From positions 87,866 to 151,865 of the forward strand of contig JAVSML010018908.1 of the NCBI GenBank assembly GCA_038503035.1: a DNA stretch of 64,000 nucleotides. Direction: 5' to 3'. A model generated the notes under the pieces. It saw only the letters and a program-made list of their open reading frames with translations. It did not search any database and had not been told where the DNA came from. The first letter of the stretch is position 1. Each line of letters begins with the position of its first letter. Of the stretch, positions 36,113 through 48,559 are shown one piece after another. The position numbers and the translations under genes were made by a program. Source of the DNA: Crocodylus rhombifer. Taxonomy: Eukaryota > Chordata > Crocodylia > Crocodylidae.

Positions 36113-36768
36113 GCAATCATTGTCAGCAATCCCACAATTCAAGAATTCTCTACCATGGCTCACTGATGAGTTTTGGAGGTGACTTAAGAGCCACAGATCT
36201 TTCTGCAGAAGCTGTGGGACTTTCTGGAGGGGGGAGTACCCTGTAGGCTAAGATTTCTCTCCTTTTCCTGCCTCCATTCTCTTCTCTGCTTTGAGGGCAA
36301 GACGCTTTGCCTCTAAGCGGGCTGCCACTTGGTTGAGGCTGCGGCACCACTGGAGTCAGTTAGCCAGCTCCTCCCAGTTCTCGATATCAACATCCGGTCT
36401 CTTGGAATATGCTTTCAGTGTGTCCTTGTAGCATTTCTTCTGGCTGCCATGATCTCACGCTGCAACCAAGCTGGGAGTAGGGTACTGGCTTCAGGAAAAA
36501 AAACCAAAAACCAAAAAAACCGAGAGGTAGGCAGCATTTCATTTGATGGGCACATCGTAAGACAATGGTGTACATTAAAGCTCCAATGCTCCTCTAGGCT
36601 GCCAGCGATCTAGCCTAGGGGTAGAAAGACCAGTGCCACAAGAAGACATAGCATTGATAAAGTCATTCACTCTGGGCTTGGAGGTACAGCTTCAAGAGGT
36701 TCCCCCATACATCCAATTCAGTCTACTTCCCTCACCATCAGGTGCACAAGGTGGAAGTCAGCCACTTG

Positions 36769-36778
36769 NNNNNNNNNN
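36769..36778. other. Assembly gap (10 N)
   Basis: Ten undetermined bases. Confidence 0.99.
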
Positions 36779-36836
36779 CAAGAGCAAAGTAAACTTACCT
36801 CCTCATCTGTACCATTTGCACAGCCAAGGATTCAGT

Positions 36837-36886
36837 TTTATAGTTGGTAGGGCTGGAAGGGACTTGAGCAGATCATCAAGTCAACC
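36837..36886 (-). mobile_element. CR1 LINE 3' tail remnant
   Basis: TTGGTAGGGCTGGAAGGGAC then GAGCAGATCATCAAGTCAA is the reverse complement of a CR1 3' UTR end. Nothing further inward is recognisable. Confidence 0.6.
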
Positions 36887-37844
36887 AAGATCGTAGCATC
36901 CACATTTTGTCCAGCCCTCTGCATACCTAGTCCAGACATTCACTCTGAAGACTATACAAGACTGCCCTTGTTGCCCTTCACTGCTCCAATCTGTCCTAGA
37001 ACCCTTCAATAGTACCTTACTAACAAATAAATTTCCGTTCAGTGCTGATGCTGAAGAAGTGGGAATTGTATTTCCCACTCAAGCACAAGACTTCAAATTT
37101 ATCTCCTTAGGAGTATCTTTTATAAATCAGCAGTTCAAGGCCTTCACTCTTTGGAAAGATGGAATTTTCCATGCTCATCTAGGCTTTCATAGGCTTAGTT
37201 TTTCATTTGCCGATTATAAAGATGGATTTGCTCTGAAGTCTTGACTAATGTACTTGAGTTTTGCTGCACTCTCTCATGTCAGCTTATTCAGGTCCGAGGC
37301 TCACCTCTTCCTATAAAGTAGAATAGAATCCAGTGGTAGAAGAGTGACACTGGGTCTGCTGCTGGGGGTGTAAGTGTGGCTGGACTAGCAAAGTAGGATA
37401 GCTCTGCTGGACAAGAGAGTTAACAGCCTTGGTGGTGAAGCAGAAGGTTCACTTTGCATCTGCTGCTGGTAACACATGTACAAACTCAGCATCTTTATGC
37501 TGTCTGCAGGTGTGAGAAGTGTTTCAAGTTACTGAACATAGTCAATCTGCCTGCCTTTTGCATTTGAAGCAACTCACTAGAAGACCACAATGATCACTGC
37601 GGCTAGCTTGGGGCAGAGGCCCCGACTACAGCCAGCATCAGATAAATAGAAAGTGTTAATTTTTAGAGGATTCAGATGTTTTCACAGTTAAACTTGGCCA
37701 CTTCCTGTCCTTGACAGAGCAGAAGCAAGGCAACATGGTGATCTAGTCAGGAGAGAGGGCAATGCATGTAACAATAAAATAAAAATAAAAAGGGAACAAT
37801 GATGAAAGTTGGCAGAAGGTAATGCTTTATCCATGCAACATGCA

Positions 37845-37890
37845 GACTGGAACTCAATGCCACAAGAGGCTGTTGGCCCAAGAGCTTAAA
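37845..37890 (+). mobile_element. CR1 LINE relic
   Basis: GACTGGAACTCAATGCCACA then AGAGGCTGTTGGCCCAAGAG matches the conserved CR1 stretch just before the ORF2 stop. Highly decayed. Confidence 0.45.
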
Positions 37891-37909
37891 GAAAAAAAAT
37901 GCACTAACA

Positions 37910-38514
37910 CAAGGGTGTCAAACTTATGCAGCCCCATGAGCTGAATGACTGGCATGAGCTTGTGGGATTTGGCCCACACACAGCCCCATCATACCCAAGC
38001 CAGCAGCTGTCTGGAACGTGGGATGCAGATCCTGGAGTGGCTGGAATGGGCATTGCCTATGGCACAGTCCAACCAAAGTAGTAGCCACACTGCACATGGT
38101 GGCCACCCCAGCTAGCCATGGCCCTGGGTCTGGGACAAGCGATACACCTGATGCCTGCTCCAGTTGAGTTTGGGACCCACTGCAAGTGGTGCTCACAGGT
38201 GATGCGTGCAGCACAGATCCTGGACTGGCTGGAACAGGTGCCACCTGCAATGCGGTCTAGGAGCAGCCAGGGCAGACAACACATGCAGGGCAGCTGCTGC
38301 TTTGGCTGAACTGGAATCCACACTGCCTGCAACATGGATCCCAGACCAGCTGGAGCAATGTCCAGATCAAATATGCTGAAGAAGGGGGAAGGGAAGGGGT
38401 CCATGGGCCAGATTCATCCCATGGACCAGCCACTGGCATATGCTATGCCCATGTGGGTCTGATCAGACCTAGGGACAGCAATGGGGACTGCATGGCAGGG
38501 TTTTGACATCCCTG
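37910..38514. mobile_element. hAT-like non-autonomous element (605 bp) with internal repeats
   Basis: Left end CAAGGGTGTCAAACTTATGC; reverse complement of right end CAGGGATGTCAAAACCCTGC. Flanking octamers CACTAACA (37902-37909) and CTCTAACA (38515-38522) match at 7 of 8, a good target-site duplication. The interior repeats GATCCTGGASTGGCTGGAA-type blocks near 38030 and 38215, indicating internal duplication. No transposase. Confidence 0.8.
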
Positions 38515-39124
38515 CTCTAACATTAAGACTATCCAGAACTAATAAACACCAACCAAAGGGATATTAATCCTCAGGCTTCTGGGCTGAAATCACTCACCAG
38601 ATATTAGAGGTGTAAGCGAGAGCTCACATTGGGGCAAATTATCCTGTAGAGGGGATGCAAACACCTTCCTCAAGCTCAATGGGCCCCATATCACATGGGT
38701 CCTAGCATGGCAAATCTCTGGGCCCTGGCACACATTAAAGACAAGACACAATTAAGGCATTCTCCTCACCCTACATAGTAACCCAGCAATGCATTAAAGC
38801 TGATTTATGGTGTGATAATATACCATACAATGTGTAACACCTTTGTGGCTCGTTTGTATCATGACTTATCTTGAAGAGATCCTGATGTGCCAAGGGCCTC
38901 AGAAGCCTACACAACCTATGAAGTCCATTCCTTTAGCATCTTCCAGCATCTATCCCATGGGGTGGGTCCAGATGTGACTAGTGTTAAAGGGAAACAGAGT
39001 AGATGAACATACATTTTCTTAAGGGGTGCGGTAGTTACAGGAAGTCTGGGGGAAATCCAGCACCACAGTGGGCAGTAAATCCTCTTGTTCCCCTGCAAGG
39101 GTGCAGGAATTTGCCTGGAGTTCT

Positions 39125-39155
39125 GCACAACACCACACAACACCACACCACACCA
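39125..39155. repeat. ACAACACC-type simple repeat
   Basis: Short imperfect run of ACAACACCAC units. Confidence 0.8.
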
Positions 39156-39904
39156 AGTCCTACCTCCCTTTTGTCCTCAGCTTCACAAAACACTTATGTT
39201 TTCAAAGCACCTTTGGGTTTCTGGGGGTAGTGCTTCTGAACAAGAGGCTGGAGAGGAGTGGGACTGCTAATCTTGCTTCATCTTCTTTGCAGCACATTCT
39301 GGGGTCTCTCCCGGGATGCGTTACACTTGGTAGCCTGTGGCAAGTAGCTGAAATACAAGGTTGTTGGCACTTTTAAACCCACCTTGGTGATGCAAGCAAG
39401 GCGAGGCATTTCATCCAAAGTCGCGACCTAGACGGTGCTGGTCTTACGGGTGGCCGATCTCATACCCATCCACAGCTTGAAGGCTGAGCTGTTGACAAGC
39501 TGACCGAAAGCAACTCATGTTTTTCATGGAAGGTCTAAGCCAAGGTTGAGTAGAGGAGAGCCATTTCATTCTAGCGATAGCCATGAAGGTTGTTCGTCCA
39601 TCAGGAATTTAGATCCCCAGATCCCAATACTCTGGCAAGGTTTCCTGTTATGCCCTACAAATTTTTGCTCAAATGCTAAAATAACTAGTCGTACCGATTG
39701 GAATAGGAAACACACAGCACTGCCTTTTGTCAGGCACTTGAGAAACAGGAAATATTTGGGGGGGGGAAATGATAATAAAAAAGACAGCTCAACTTCAACA
39801 GTTTTGTGATGGTCATAATGCCCATGACCTAAGCTAGGCCTCATGCTGCATCCTGGATGATGCAGTCTGTGAATGAGTGAGTAACACAAGGTTTTTCAAA
39901 CCAG

Positions 39905-40066
39905 AGCTATGTTCAGGAAGGAGGTTTCTGGGAAGAGGACTGAGCACTAGAACAGACTGCAGAATCTCCATCCTTGGAGCCTGTTGGTTAGACAGAAATG
40001 ATTCTGCTCCAAGCAGGAGATAGGACTAGATGTCCTTCCAAGATCCCTTCCAGCCCTACAATTAAG
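39905..40066 (+). mobile_element. CR1 LINE 3' fragment
   Basis: Decayed: GAACAGACTGCAGAATCTCC, CATCCTTGGAG and GATAGGACTAGATGTCCTTC then CCCTTCCAGCCCTACAATT. This is the CR1 ORF2 end and 3' UTR. Confidence 0.75.
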
Positions 40067-40620
40067 AAGCTTTATTAAAATAATTTTAATGTTAAACATA
40101 TTTACTTGCATCACACAAGTAATAAAATCAGAAATAAGAACATTAACACCAAAGCCCAGCAGCCAATCAAGACTTCCAAGCCATGAAAGGGCATATGAAG
40201 GCTGGAAGAACTGCAGGGTAGTACTTGGAATAGGAAATTGCAGAAGCCAACACCTTTCCACAGAGTTCCTTGCTTCTCTTGACCCACCTCCAACAAGTCC
40301 ATGTTTACAATGGATTTTCATAGTTGGTCTTCTTCCGATTAGGAACAAAACCTACATATTGCGTAGTTCCCCATGAAAGGAAAATGCAGCCATGGGGCAG
40401 TGCAGATGAAGCCAATGCAAACCCTAGAAAGCCAGGGCTGCCAAGGAAGTTCGAGGCAGGCTCTCATCAGAGCTTTGAGTGGCCCGGGAACATCAGCATG
40501 AGTGTGTCCACCCCAGCAGGGTATTTCCATCCCACCACATTGGCAGATTCTAAACCAGGCACCATTTCCTGGTATTTTTTCCCCTGCCAACTAGCCATGT
40601 TACCTTGGGGGGAGGGAAAA

Positions 40621-40638
40621 AGAGAGAGAGAGAGAGAG
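40621..40638. repeat. (AG)n microsatellite
   Basis: Nine uninterrupted AG units directly before a CR1 tail. Confidence 0.95.
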
Positions 40639-40742
40639 TCTTGGCTGGGATGATCTAGTTGGGGTTGGTCCTGCTTTGAGCAAGGGGTTGGACTAGATGC
40701 AACCTCCTGGGAGTCCCTTCCAGCCCTTGTTTTCTATGGTTT
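40638..40742 (+). mobile_element. CR1 LINE 3' tail fragment
   Basis: CTTGGCTGGGATGATCTAGT, GGGGTTGGACTAGATGCAAC, CCCTTCCAGCCCTTGTTTTC then TATGG. Same subfamily look as the copy ending at 19170. Confidence 0.8.
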
Positions 40743-41084
40743 TAAGCCTAGCCTAGCACTGGACTGAAACTCTTTCCTGCAGTAGATGTTTTAGAGAAAC
40801 AAACAAAAAAAATAATACCCTTTCCTTTTCATCCATGTTTTACAATGTTCATTTCCAAACTCTGACAAAACCCTTGAAGTCTTCAGATAAAGCCTTTCAA
40901 CAACAGAAATTCAACTATGTAGCACTCTTTGAAAAGACAGCGTTTGCGCTAAAATGTCATTCTTCTCCCTGTTAAGAAGAGAGAATAGATAGAGAGTGGT
41001 CTGCTGACATTAAAGGGATTATGTCAAGTGACTCCAAAGGAGCTTACAGGACAATGGCGTGGCAAAGAGGGCTTGTGCTCTCCT

Positions 41085-42480
41085 TGAATGCACATAAATG
41101 GGAGTACAGAGTCCAGGAAGAGAGGCAATTGTACCTGCACTGTGCTGGCAAGACCATAATAGTCCAATGTGCAAACTCTGAAGGAAAGACTAATTAGAGA
41201 TAGGGAGGAAACATAGCATGCATTTATCATAAGGAAAATCATGCTAAACTAACCGGATATTTTCTGTGATAAATGCATTGGGCTTTCTACATAAGAAATA
41301 TACTGTAGATCTAATCTATGAGGACTTCAGTAAAGCATTTGTATGCTGCCTCATAGGAAATGAGTTCAACGAGAGAAAAATCAGTATTAGTACAAGAGAA
41401 GTAGTCAAGGGGTTGTTTAAAAAAAAAGGGGGGGGAGAAAGCAACTGGTAGGAGGGTACTAGAAAAGGTCGAGAATCAGACTTGAGACAGATCTTATTTA
41501 ATTTAATTAAATGACCTTGGCAGAAAAAGTAGTCCCACAGTAACAATATTTGCTGATGACACAGTGGCATAGGGAGGGGGCAGGCGGAGGGAGAGGCCAG
41601 TAACATAACAGAGGAGGCTCAGAATAATCAGAGGAAGAGGAGGCTTGGGCAACCAGAATAAGTAGAAATAGGATGAAATCTAACAGCACAAAATGGAAGG
41701 TTGTGCACTTGCAGACTAACAGGAGTTCCTAGTTTCTAACAGTAGTGTTGGAGTGATGTTGCAGCTGTGCTTGTCCAGGAGTTATGAAAAAGCATGTCTT
41801 GCATTCAAAACCTTGTCCAACTCCATCCCAACTACGCTGCTGGTCCAATAAGAGATCGCCTGAAGAATTCCTTGCCTCTCAGCTAATTATAAAAAGCTAT
41901 CTGTTGGGATGGGGGAGAAGGAGCAGGAGACTTAGTTGTGTTAGCCAGTCATAGGATAATTGCAAGCCACCAAACATGAATATATGGAGGCAAGACATTT
42001 CTAGTTGCGATAGACAAGCATTAAAGCCATAAGGTTTTTAGGAAGTCTCATCTGGGATGGCTTGGGCAATTATGGTTGCCAGTGTTCAAGAGAAATGAAT
42101 TCAAATTGGGACACGTGCACATAGTAGTAGCACAATCAGAGAAATGAAGACTTCTTTTACAAAAAGAGAGCCTGAAGCCTCCTTGCCGTTGAGCCTGGCA
42201 AAATGCTTGTTTTCTGCAACTACATAGAAGAAATAAATACCAGCATGGGAAGACCAAGAGAGTTATTTAAGCTAAAGGTCACTGTTGGCACAAAGTGGCC
42301 TGGAATAAATATAGGCTGGAAATTAGAAGGTTTCTAACCAAAGGAGTGAGGTTCTGGAAGAGCCTTCCAATAGAAATAGTAGAGACCAGAAACCTCACTG
42401 GTTTCAAGACAGAGCTTGGTAAATTCATGAATGGAGTTACAGGACATCTGCCGAAGGGTGGAAACAACACAGATTTACCT
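41085..42480 (+). mobile_element. Ancient CR1/L3-like LINE, heavily decayed
   Basis: Scattered RT landmarks lie in order on the plus strand: DLIYEDFSKAF (about 41310-41340), a TTTGCTGATGACACAGTGGC (FADDT) block near 41550, and RFWKSLPIEIVETRNLTGFK near 42350-42410, close to the ORF2 C-terminus. Frames are broken throughout, and it is more diverged than the other CR1 copies, so it is probably older. Confidence 0.65.
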
Positions 42481-44289
42481 TCCTAAAAGCAAACCAAAAC
42501 TGTCCTAAAACTTCTGCCTTTTCAGAGGATGTATTCAGTTGCCTCAATATTTGGGAGCAATAAAGCCCATGCATGCAGTGCTTGGGGGGGAAGTACTGAA
42601 CAAAAAGTAGCCAGCCTGTCAAAAAAAGTATCAGCGCTAGTGCAAATATCCATCATTCCCTTAACTGCAATAAGATTGTTTGATCAGCAGCACAATGTTC
42701 CTTGCACCCACAAAGCAAAAATTTCACATGGCTGCAATACGTTCCCAGGAAACAAGGTAGGAAGAGCAGGTTAGCAAGGCAGTGCCTGGCCCCATACATC
42801 ATTACAATCCTTTGCCTTAATTTTTTGGAGCATGCTTAAAACACTCATTTTTCCCTAAGCCAGTTTACTGCTTTGCACAGCTATTGACCTGGATCCTTCT
42901 GACATCCTACTTCTGCCAAGGACTTGGCTCCATCAGCATGGGAGGTACTCATTTAAGTAGGGGGTCGATTTTAATTTTCCAAATTGATTAGCAGTTTTGG
43001 ACTCTGACACAAGTTGGAGTGGGATTTATGTTTCTTCTGAGCCAGCCTGGACTGGAATTTGAAGACAAATGTGAAGTACATTTTTATGTTAATTGAGGCA
43101 AATGATGCCCTGCCGTTAAGAGTCTCAGGTCGGCACAGCCCAGCTCAGCCTGTTTACGTTTGCAGTGAGTAAGTTAGAAACAATGAGAAAGTGTTTCTTT
43201 CCTCGCAATGCCTTCGTTATTACACTAAGGGTATTGATGGCTCAGTTTCCATGGAAACACGTGTCTGCCAATTCCATCCTACCAACGAAGAACAGTTAGA
43301 AGCTGAAGGAGCTATTCATCACCATTTAGTGAAATGGGACGAAGGAACTCTTGCCTCCTGCCAGGTCTCTGAAACGCTCCAGCAGGATATGGATGGTGTT
43401 ATCGGTAAAGCCAACTAATAGTGCATAAGGCAGGTGAGCAAATCCATCATGGTTACAAAACACCCTTCACGAGGCAATCATACCAAGAATAAATTACTCC
43501 TGAAGATACAGTGAACTCGTGCTCACTAGAAGAGAAAGCCAACTTAGAGTCTCAGCCTGCTGCATCATATTCTTACAAAAGAGAAACAGCTGTTGTTGCT
43601 ACGTTTGGGACAAGAGAGAGGATGAGACAATGCCAGGCCAGTCCTGATCTCATCCTGGGGGAAGAATTAGGAGTAACGAAGATTAAGGTCGCAGTTATAC
43701 TGGTGTGAATGAGAGCCAAGGGCTACTGGGCCTCCTTTTGGTCCTTGTGTCTACCTTTGCCACGTGCTACTCTGACTGCCTCTTCAGCCCCATGTGTCCA
43801 TCTACCCCCTTCCATGCATGCCAGCTTTCACCTCTTTCCCACTGCCCTGCCTGCACAACATGCTTGTCACATCACACTTGACTCTCAGGCCCAAGTCCTC
43901 CTACCAAGCTCGGTCCCATTCTCGCCACCCTAGCAAAGACCTCCCCCAGCTCCTCGGAGCAGCATTTTGGGGACAGCCTTGGGACTGCATGGCCATTGAT
44001 TAATCAATGTGAGCCACAGGGGCAGAGTTCCTGAACATGGTGCAGCTGGAATATGCCAAATAAAATGGCAGTGCACATTACCCTACGCAAGAGACAGTGT
44101 TTTCATGACCTCTCACTCAACAGCCCTACCCCTCACTATGCATCTTGTATTGTCCATGGGCCCAATTCTGGAAACATTTAATTAGAGGGCATCACGCTTA
44201 CTGCACAAAGACCATCTCTAAAGTCATCAGGACTCCCAAGGTAATGGAGTAAAAGTGCCCACGAGCGGGACCCTAGATTGTGAACTCTG

Positions 44290-44480
44290 GACAGCATCTC
44301 AAAGAATCCTCACAGGGTATCTACTCCAACTCCCTGCACAAATGCTATCCCTAAATTATTTTGATCCAATGCTTATCCAGCCTCCCTTTGAAAGCCTCCA
44401 AATGAGGATGATTTTACAGTTTCAGTGTTCTAACAATAAGGAAGGTTGTGGTCTTCCGTTGCAAGCCATGTTACATAAAC
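44290..44480 (-). mobile_element. Decayed CR1 3' region
   Basis: CAACTCCCTGCACAAATGCT, then CTTATCCAGCCTCCCTTTGA and AAGCCTCCAAATGAGGATGA follow the order of reverse-complement CR1 3' UTR and ORF2 end. Weak similarity. Confidence 0.45.
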
Positions 44481-46050
44481 CATGAGAAATATCCTCAGTG
44501 ACGGTTCAGCCCCCATTATTACAGTATCAAAAAGATAAGGTGTGACCACGCAAAACCCAAATTCCAAAAATGCAACTGTTAGCAGCTATTATAGGAGCCA
44601 AGAAAGCTTAAAACTAGTTTGGAGTGACTTATAGCATTAAGGTAGCTCTGTGGAAGCGTCACGAGGACAGATCCCATGAATAGGCTGCCCAGAAGTAAAG
44701 CTCATCCAAAAAAAAAAAAAAAGTTCACCAAAACACTTCTTCCCTTCTGACATGCTGAGGCTGCCAAGGGGTACATTTCTATGAGCAGCATACCTACGGC
44801 TCCCTCTGGATTTTGGACCGCAGGGAACTGAGACCTAGAGAAGGTGGATTTGTCAGTTTTTATTTGGACTGAAATAGCATCAGTCAGGGGTCCTAGTTTC
44901 CCCCCCCCCATTTAAAAAAAAAAAAAAAAAAATCACAAAGCTCTCCCACACAAAATTGCAAATTCTCCGATTTAAACCCCCCAGATCCGTGATTAAAATG
45001 AAACACACATGCACCATTTTATTGATACATTTACAATTTTAAAGCAATTTGAGGCACTGGTAGACTTCCAAATCACTATAATCAAAGACGTTGTACCTTT
45101 AAAATTTTGGTAATTGATTTTTGGGTCTTTAATCATGAAACAATCAGAGCTCCCCTTGCCCGCTTCATTCACCAGGACACAGATCTGTTGCCCTTTTCCC
45201 AGAGCCTCCACAGCCTAGCTGCACTGGGTCTTGCCCGCTGGGCAGAGGGTAGACAAGTGGGAAAGCTCATGACTGCCAGTGGGAGCTCCATGCGACCTTA
45301 ACCAGGCACCCCTTGTGCCCCTCACTGCTGCCGGGAATGCAACTCTGCACCCCTAGCCCCACTGCTGCTAGGCGGGCAGGGGTGGCTTCACCAGGGCATG
45401 GTAGGAGTCCTGGGGTGGCAGTGAGCTTCCCTGCCTTGTCATGCTGGCTCCCATTTATTGAGCCATCGAGGCCCTGGTAGGGAGGGCAGCATGGTGGGGA
45501 GCCCAAGCCCACAGACAGCTCACCCCACCTTGCACACCTTGTCCCTCCACAGAAGTGCACACAGCAGCGGGGAGCCAGCCCCCTCAACCCTTTGGATGAG
45601 CTGTCCACGGTCCTGTCCCACTCCCCAGCTGGGCCCTGCAGCCATGCATGGCAGCCCCCAGGCTCAAATCCCCATACTCCGCCCAGCTGTAGAGCAGCCC
45701 CTGCCCTGCCCAAGTTCCTCTCTCCAGGGACCTCAGTCCCCACCAGACTTACCTACAGGAGCTGCTCTCCAGGCTGCCTGGTGGCTGTGTGCATGTGCAA
45801 GTGCCCCCCTGCTTGACTGACCTCCTCCCTTCCCCCAGCTCCTTGCAGGCTGGAACTCTGCCCACCTGCAGAGAGTTCTTTGCAAACTCTGCGCTTCTCC
45901 CTTAAAGTGAGAAATCTGCCTTTTCTCTATTAAAAAGGACAACGCCATATTGTTTTCTGTTTTTCCGTGGGAAATGGAAAACCTGCATCCCCAATCATTT
46001 TCCAACAGGGGGACCTGATATTTCACAGCATGACAACCACAGGTTAAAAA

Positions 46051-46404
46051 CAGGGCCGTCAAACTCACCCCATGCCTTGGTCAGATCTGGACTGCGGGGC
46101 TCCGTGTTGGTCAGATCCAGCCCCGGACACAAGGAAGTGGCATGTCCAACCCCAGCTCTGACAGGGAGCGTGCAGTGGTGGCCAACAGCTGGGGAGGCGA
46201 GGCTGCAACAGTCACAAGAGGCAAAGCAGCCAGAGAGTGGCAAGGGCTGCATTAGCCCTCGCTCAGCCTCCTGCCACCGACAGCCATGTCCAGCAGGGCT
46301 GAGAGCCCTGATCCGATAGCAGGACATGTCCCCAGCCACAGCCCGTGCTGGTGGTCCAGCAGGCTGGACAGAGCAGCTTTGCAGCCATATATTTGACAGC
46401 CCTA
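46051..46404. mobile_element. hAT-like non-autonomous element (354 bp)
   Basis: Left end CAGGGCCGTCAAACTCACCC and reverse complement of right end TAGGGCTGTCAAATATATGG form inverted termini of the GTCAAA type, as in the 37910 element. No convincing target duplication. GC-rich interior without coding signal. Confidence 0.65.
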
Positions 46405-46688
46405 AATGCAAAAGAACCCATTCATCACCTTGCAATGCCAGACAGCTGAATAAGTCCAAGTGCCATTAATGGGTTCCAGGTATCACCGTACCAAGTATGG
46501 CCTGTTCACCCAATAGTGCAGTTTTTACAGAGTCAGTATGCACCAAGTATGGACTCCCTTCTCTTCAACAGGGTTCAGAAGAATCTGTTTTAGCACCCCA
46601 CCCATGAGAATTACCTGCAATTCCAAATATTTTGAGGCTCTTTCAGCTTTGGAGCCATTATGAAAAAAGAGGCATATGATTGCCTTTC

Positions 46689-46710
46689 GGGGGGGGGGGG
46701 GGGGGGGGGG
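46689..46710. repeat. Poly-G tract (22 G)
   Basis: Uninterrupted G homopolymer, capable of quadruplex formation; exact length is unreliable in short-read assemblies. Confidence 0.9.
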
Positions 46711-47199
46711 AAAGGAGCTAAGGTGGGTCTGAAATCATGTCTCTTAGGCTTTAAAGTCTTTCCAGGCTCATGACACCACCTTTCCTAGTGGAGCACTTGC
46801 CCCTACACCCATGCAGTGACCCCACTTGGGGTCAGGACTCCTAGTTTGGGTACAGCTCCTTCCTGCAGAAGGTAAAGTTATTTCCCCAATTTGCTCTGCC
46901 CACGGCACCCTTCCTCTCCGCTCCCTGTCTGTTTGAATCCAGACAGCAGGGATTCAAACGTGAGCTGCTTGTCTTCACCTGGGAAGCTCTTCGATGCCTA
47001 TTCTCACCCTGGCTGTCAGCACAGAGGTCAGCGTAGGGTCCCAGTCTCCAGCCAGGCAGCACCCCCCTGCCATTGGCACAGGGAGCTCCCTGTAAGCACC
47101 TGTGAAGCTGCCCTGTTCTCCTTCCAAACCCTCCTTTAAAACACTTTGCTAGGATGACTACAAAAAAACTTGACAAGGGTTAGGCAGCTGGCATCCGGA

Positions 47200-47390
47200 G
47201 ATAACCACCTGGTTTGCATCATACCAACAAAGATGTCTCATTGTTTCTTTGTTCTCTTCCATCAGTGACTTCTTGTTTTATATGTAGATCATAAGCTCCA
47301 CAGGGCAGAGGCTGTTGTTTTGTTGCGTGTGTAGACAGACTCGAGCACAATGGGCTTTGTAGGAATTACAGTTACAAAGATAATAAGGAA
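47200..47390 (+). mobile_element. SINE 3' tail fragment
   Basis: ATAAGCTCCACAGGGCAGAG, then AGCACAATGGGCTTTGTAGG and ACAAAGATAATAA resemble the 3' segment of the SINE at 16852-17126 (gaggcaggg, tagcacaa, aaataa). No A/B boxes remain. Confidence 0.5.
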
Positions 47391-47465
47391 GCCCAGACTC
47401 CAATGTAAACCAAAGACAAAACTCTCATTGACCTCACTGGGGATGGGCTTTCACCCAGGATCAAT

Positions 47466-47507
47466 GCTTACAAAGATCCAGCCAAAGCTTACAAAGATCC
47501 AGCCTTT
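47466..47507. repeat. 21-bp tandem duplication (two copies)
   Basis: GCTTACAAAGATCCAGCC occurs at 47466 and 47487, identical over 18 bases in a 21-base period. Confidence 0.9.
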
Positions 47508-47787
47508 TCTGGAGGTTTGACTGAACCCGCTTTATTTAAGAGCAATCCCCAGGGTCTGATATTATATGTATTATCTAGATCAAAGTTGTTGCCACTACAA
47601 GTGCAGGTTGTAGACCTGGCTTGCCCTGTATGAAAGTATGCCTAGGAGCAAGGACACAAGTTGCGCATGCAAGATGCGGGACCCGAGTGGAAGAATAAGA
47701 GGAATTTGTCTACACAGCTAACTTACCACAGCATGCTGAAAACACGCCGCACCGATCAGCACATGCTACCTCTGAAACTGGAAGGGG

Positions 47788-47811
47788 AAAAAAAAAAAAA
47801 AAAAAAAAAAA
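47788..47811. repeat. Poly-A tract (24 A)
   Basis: Uninterrupted A homopolymer. No recognisable retrocopy precedes it. Confidence 0.9.
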
Positions 47812-48559
47812 TCATCGCACCACTGTCTGAGTGGCGTGGCACTGGGGTGAATACACTGTGCCTCTAAGCAGAGGTAACAAGCCAGCTTGGGCCATGACAC
47901 TGCCGTGGCTCCTCGTTAGCTGGGGACAGCCTGCACGAAGCAGCGTGTGGGCTGTTTCTGTCGGATGCAGAAAAAGCATCAGCAGCAGAGAGTCCCCTCG
48001 ACAACCTGAACTCCCTGACCAAAAACACCCGATGCAGCCATGCTTGGATGCACGGACAGGAAAACATCCAAGAAAAAGCAAGTTACATTTCTGCGCTGGG
48101 CACCGCTGCACCCGGATTTCAAGGGCTGCGATCACCGGGAGACAGTTCAGAAAGGCGCAAAACTGATGAAGTCCTGGAAAGCCTGGCTTTACGTGACAGG
48201 TCCCGGGAGCTCAGTCTGTTCAGCTCATCACAGGCGGACAGAGTCGTTGAGTCAGGAGTTTCCACAGCTCATCCCGCAGAAAGACGGGGCTGCCCTGAAG
48301 CGCTTCCAGGTACAGAGCGGCAGAAACGGCTTCAGCCGAGCCAACGAGGACACAAGCAGACCCCGCCACTGGAAGTTGAAGCTAGCCAAACTCAAGCAAG
48401 GAGCACGGCGCAGATTCAGGAAAGAAGGGGACCCGTTAACCACTCGAGCAGCTCACAAGAGCTCACGCCCAGCCGGGTCCCCATCTGCGGAAGGCTTTGA
48501 ACCACCGTTTGTTTAAGAAGCCGGGGGCCAGCTCAAAAAAGAACGGGATGCACCAAGCC

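Noticed and set aside
47760..47811. Processed retrocopy marked by poly-A
   Set aside because: No coding remnant or target duplication precedes the A24 tract.
48040..48516. Two overlapping plus-strand frames of 158 and 150 codons
   Set aside because: Overlapping frames in GC-rich first-intron sequence with no recognisable domains or splice pattern.
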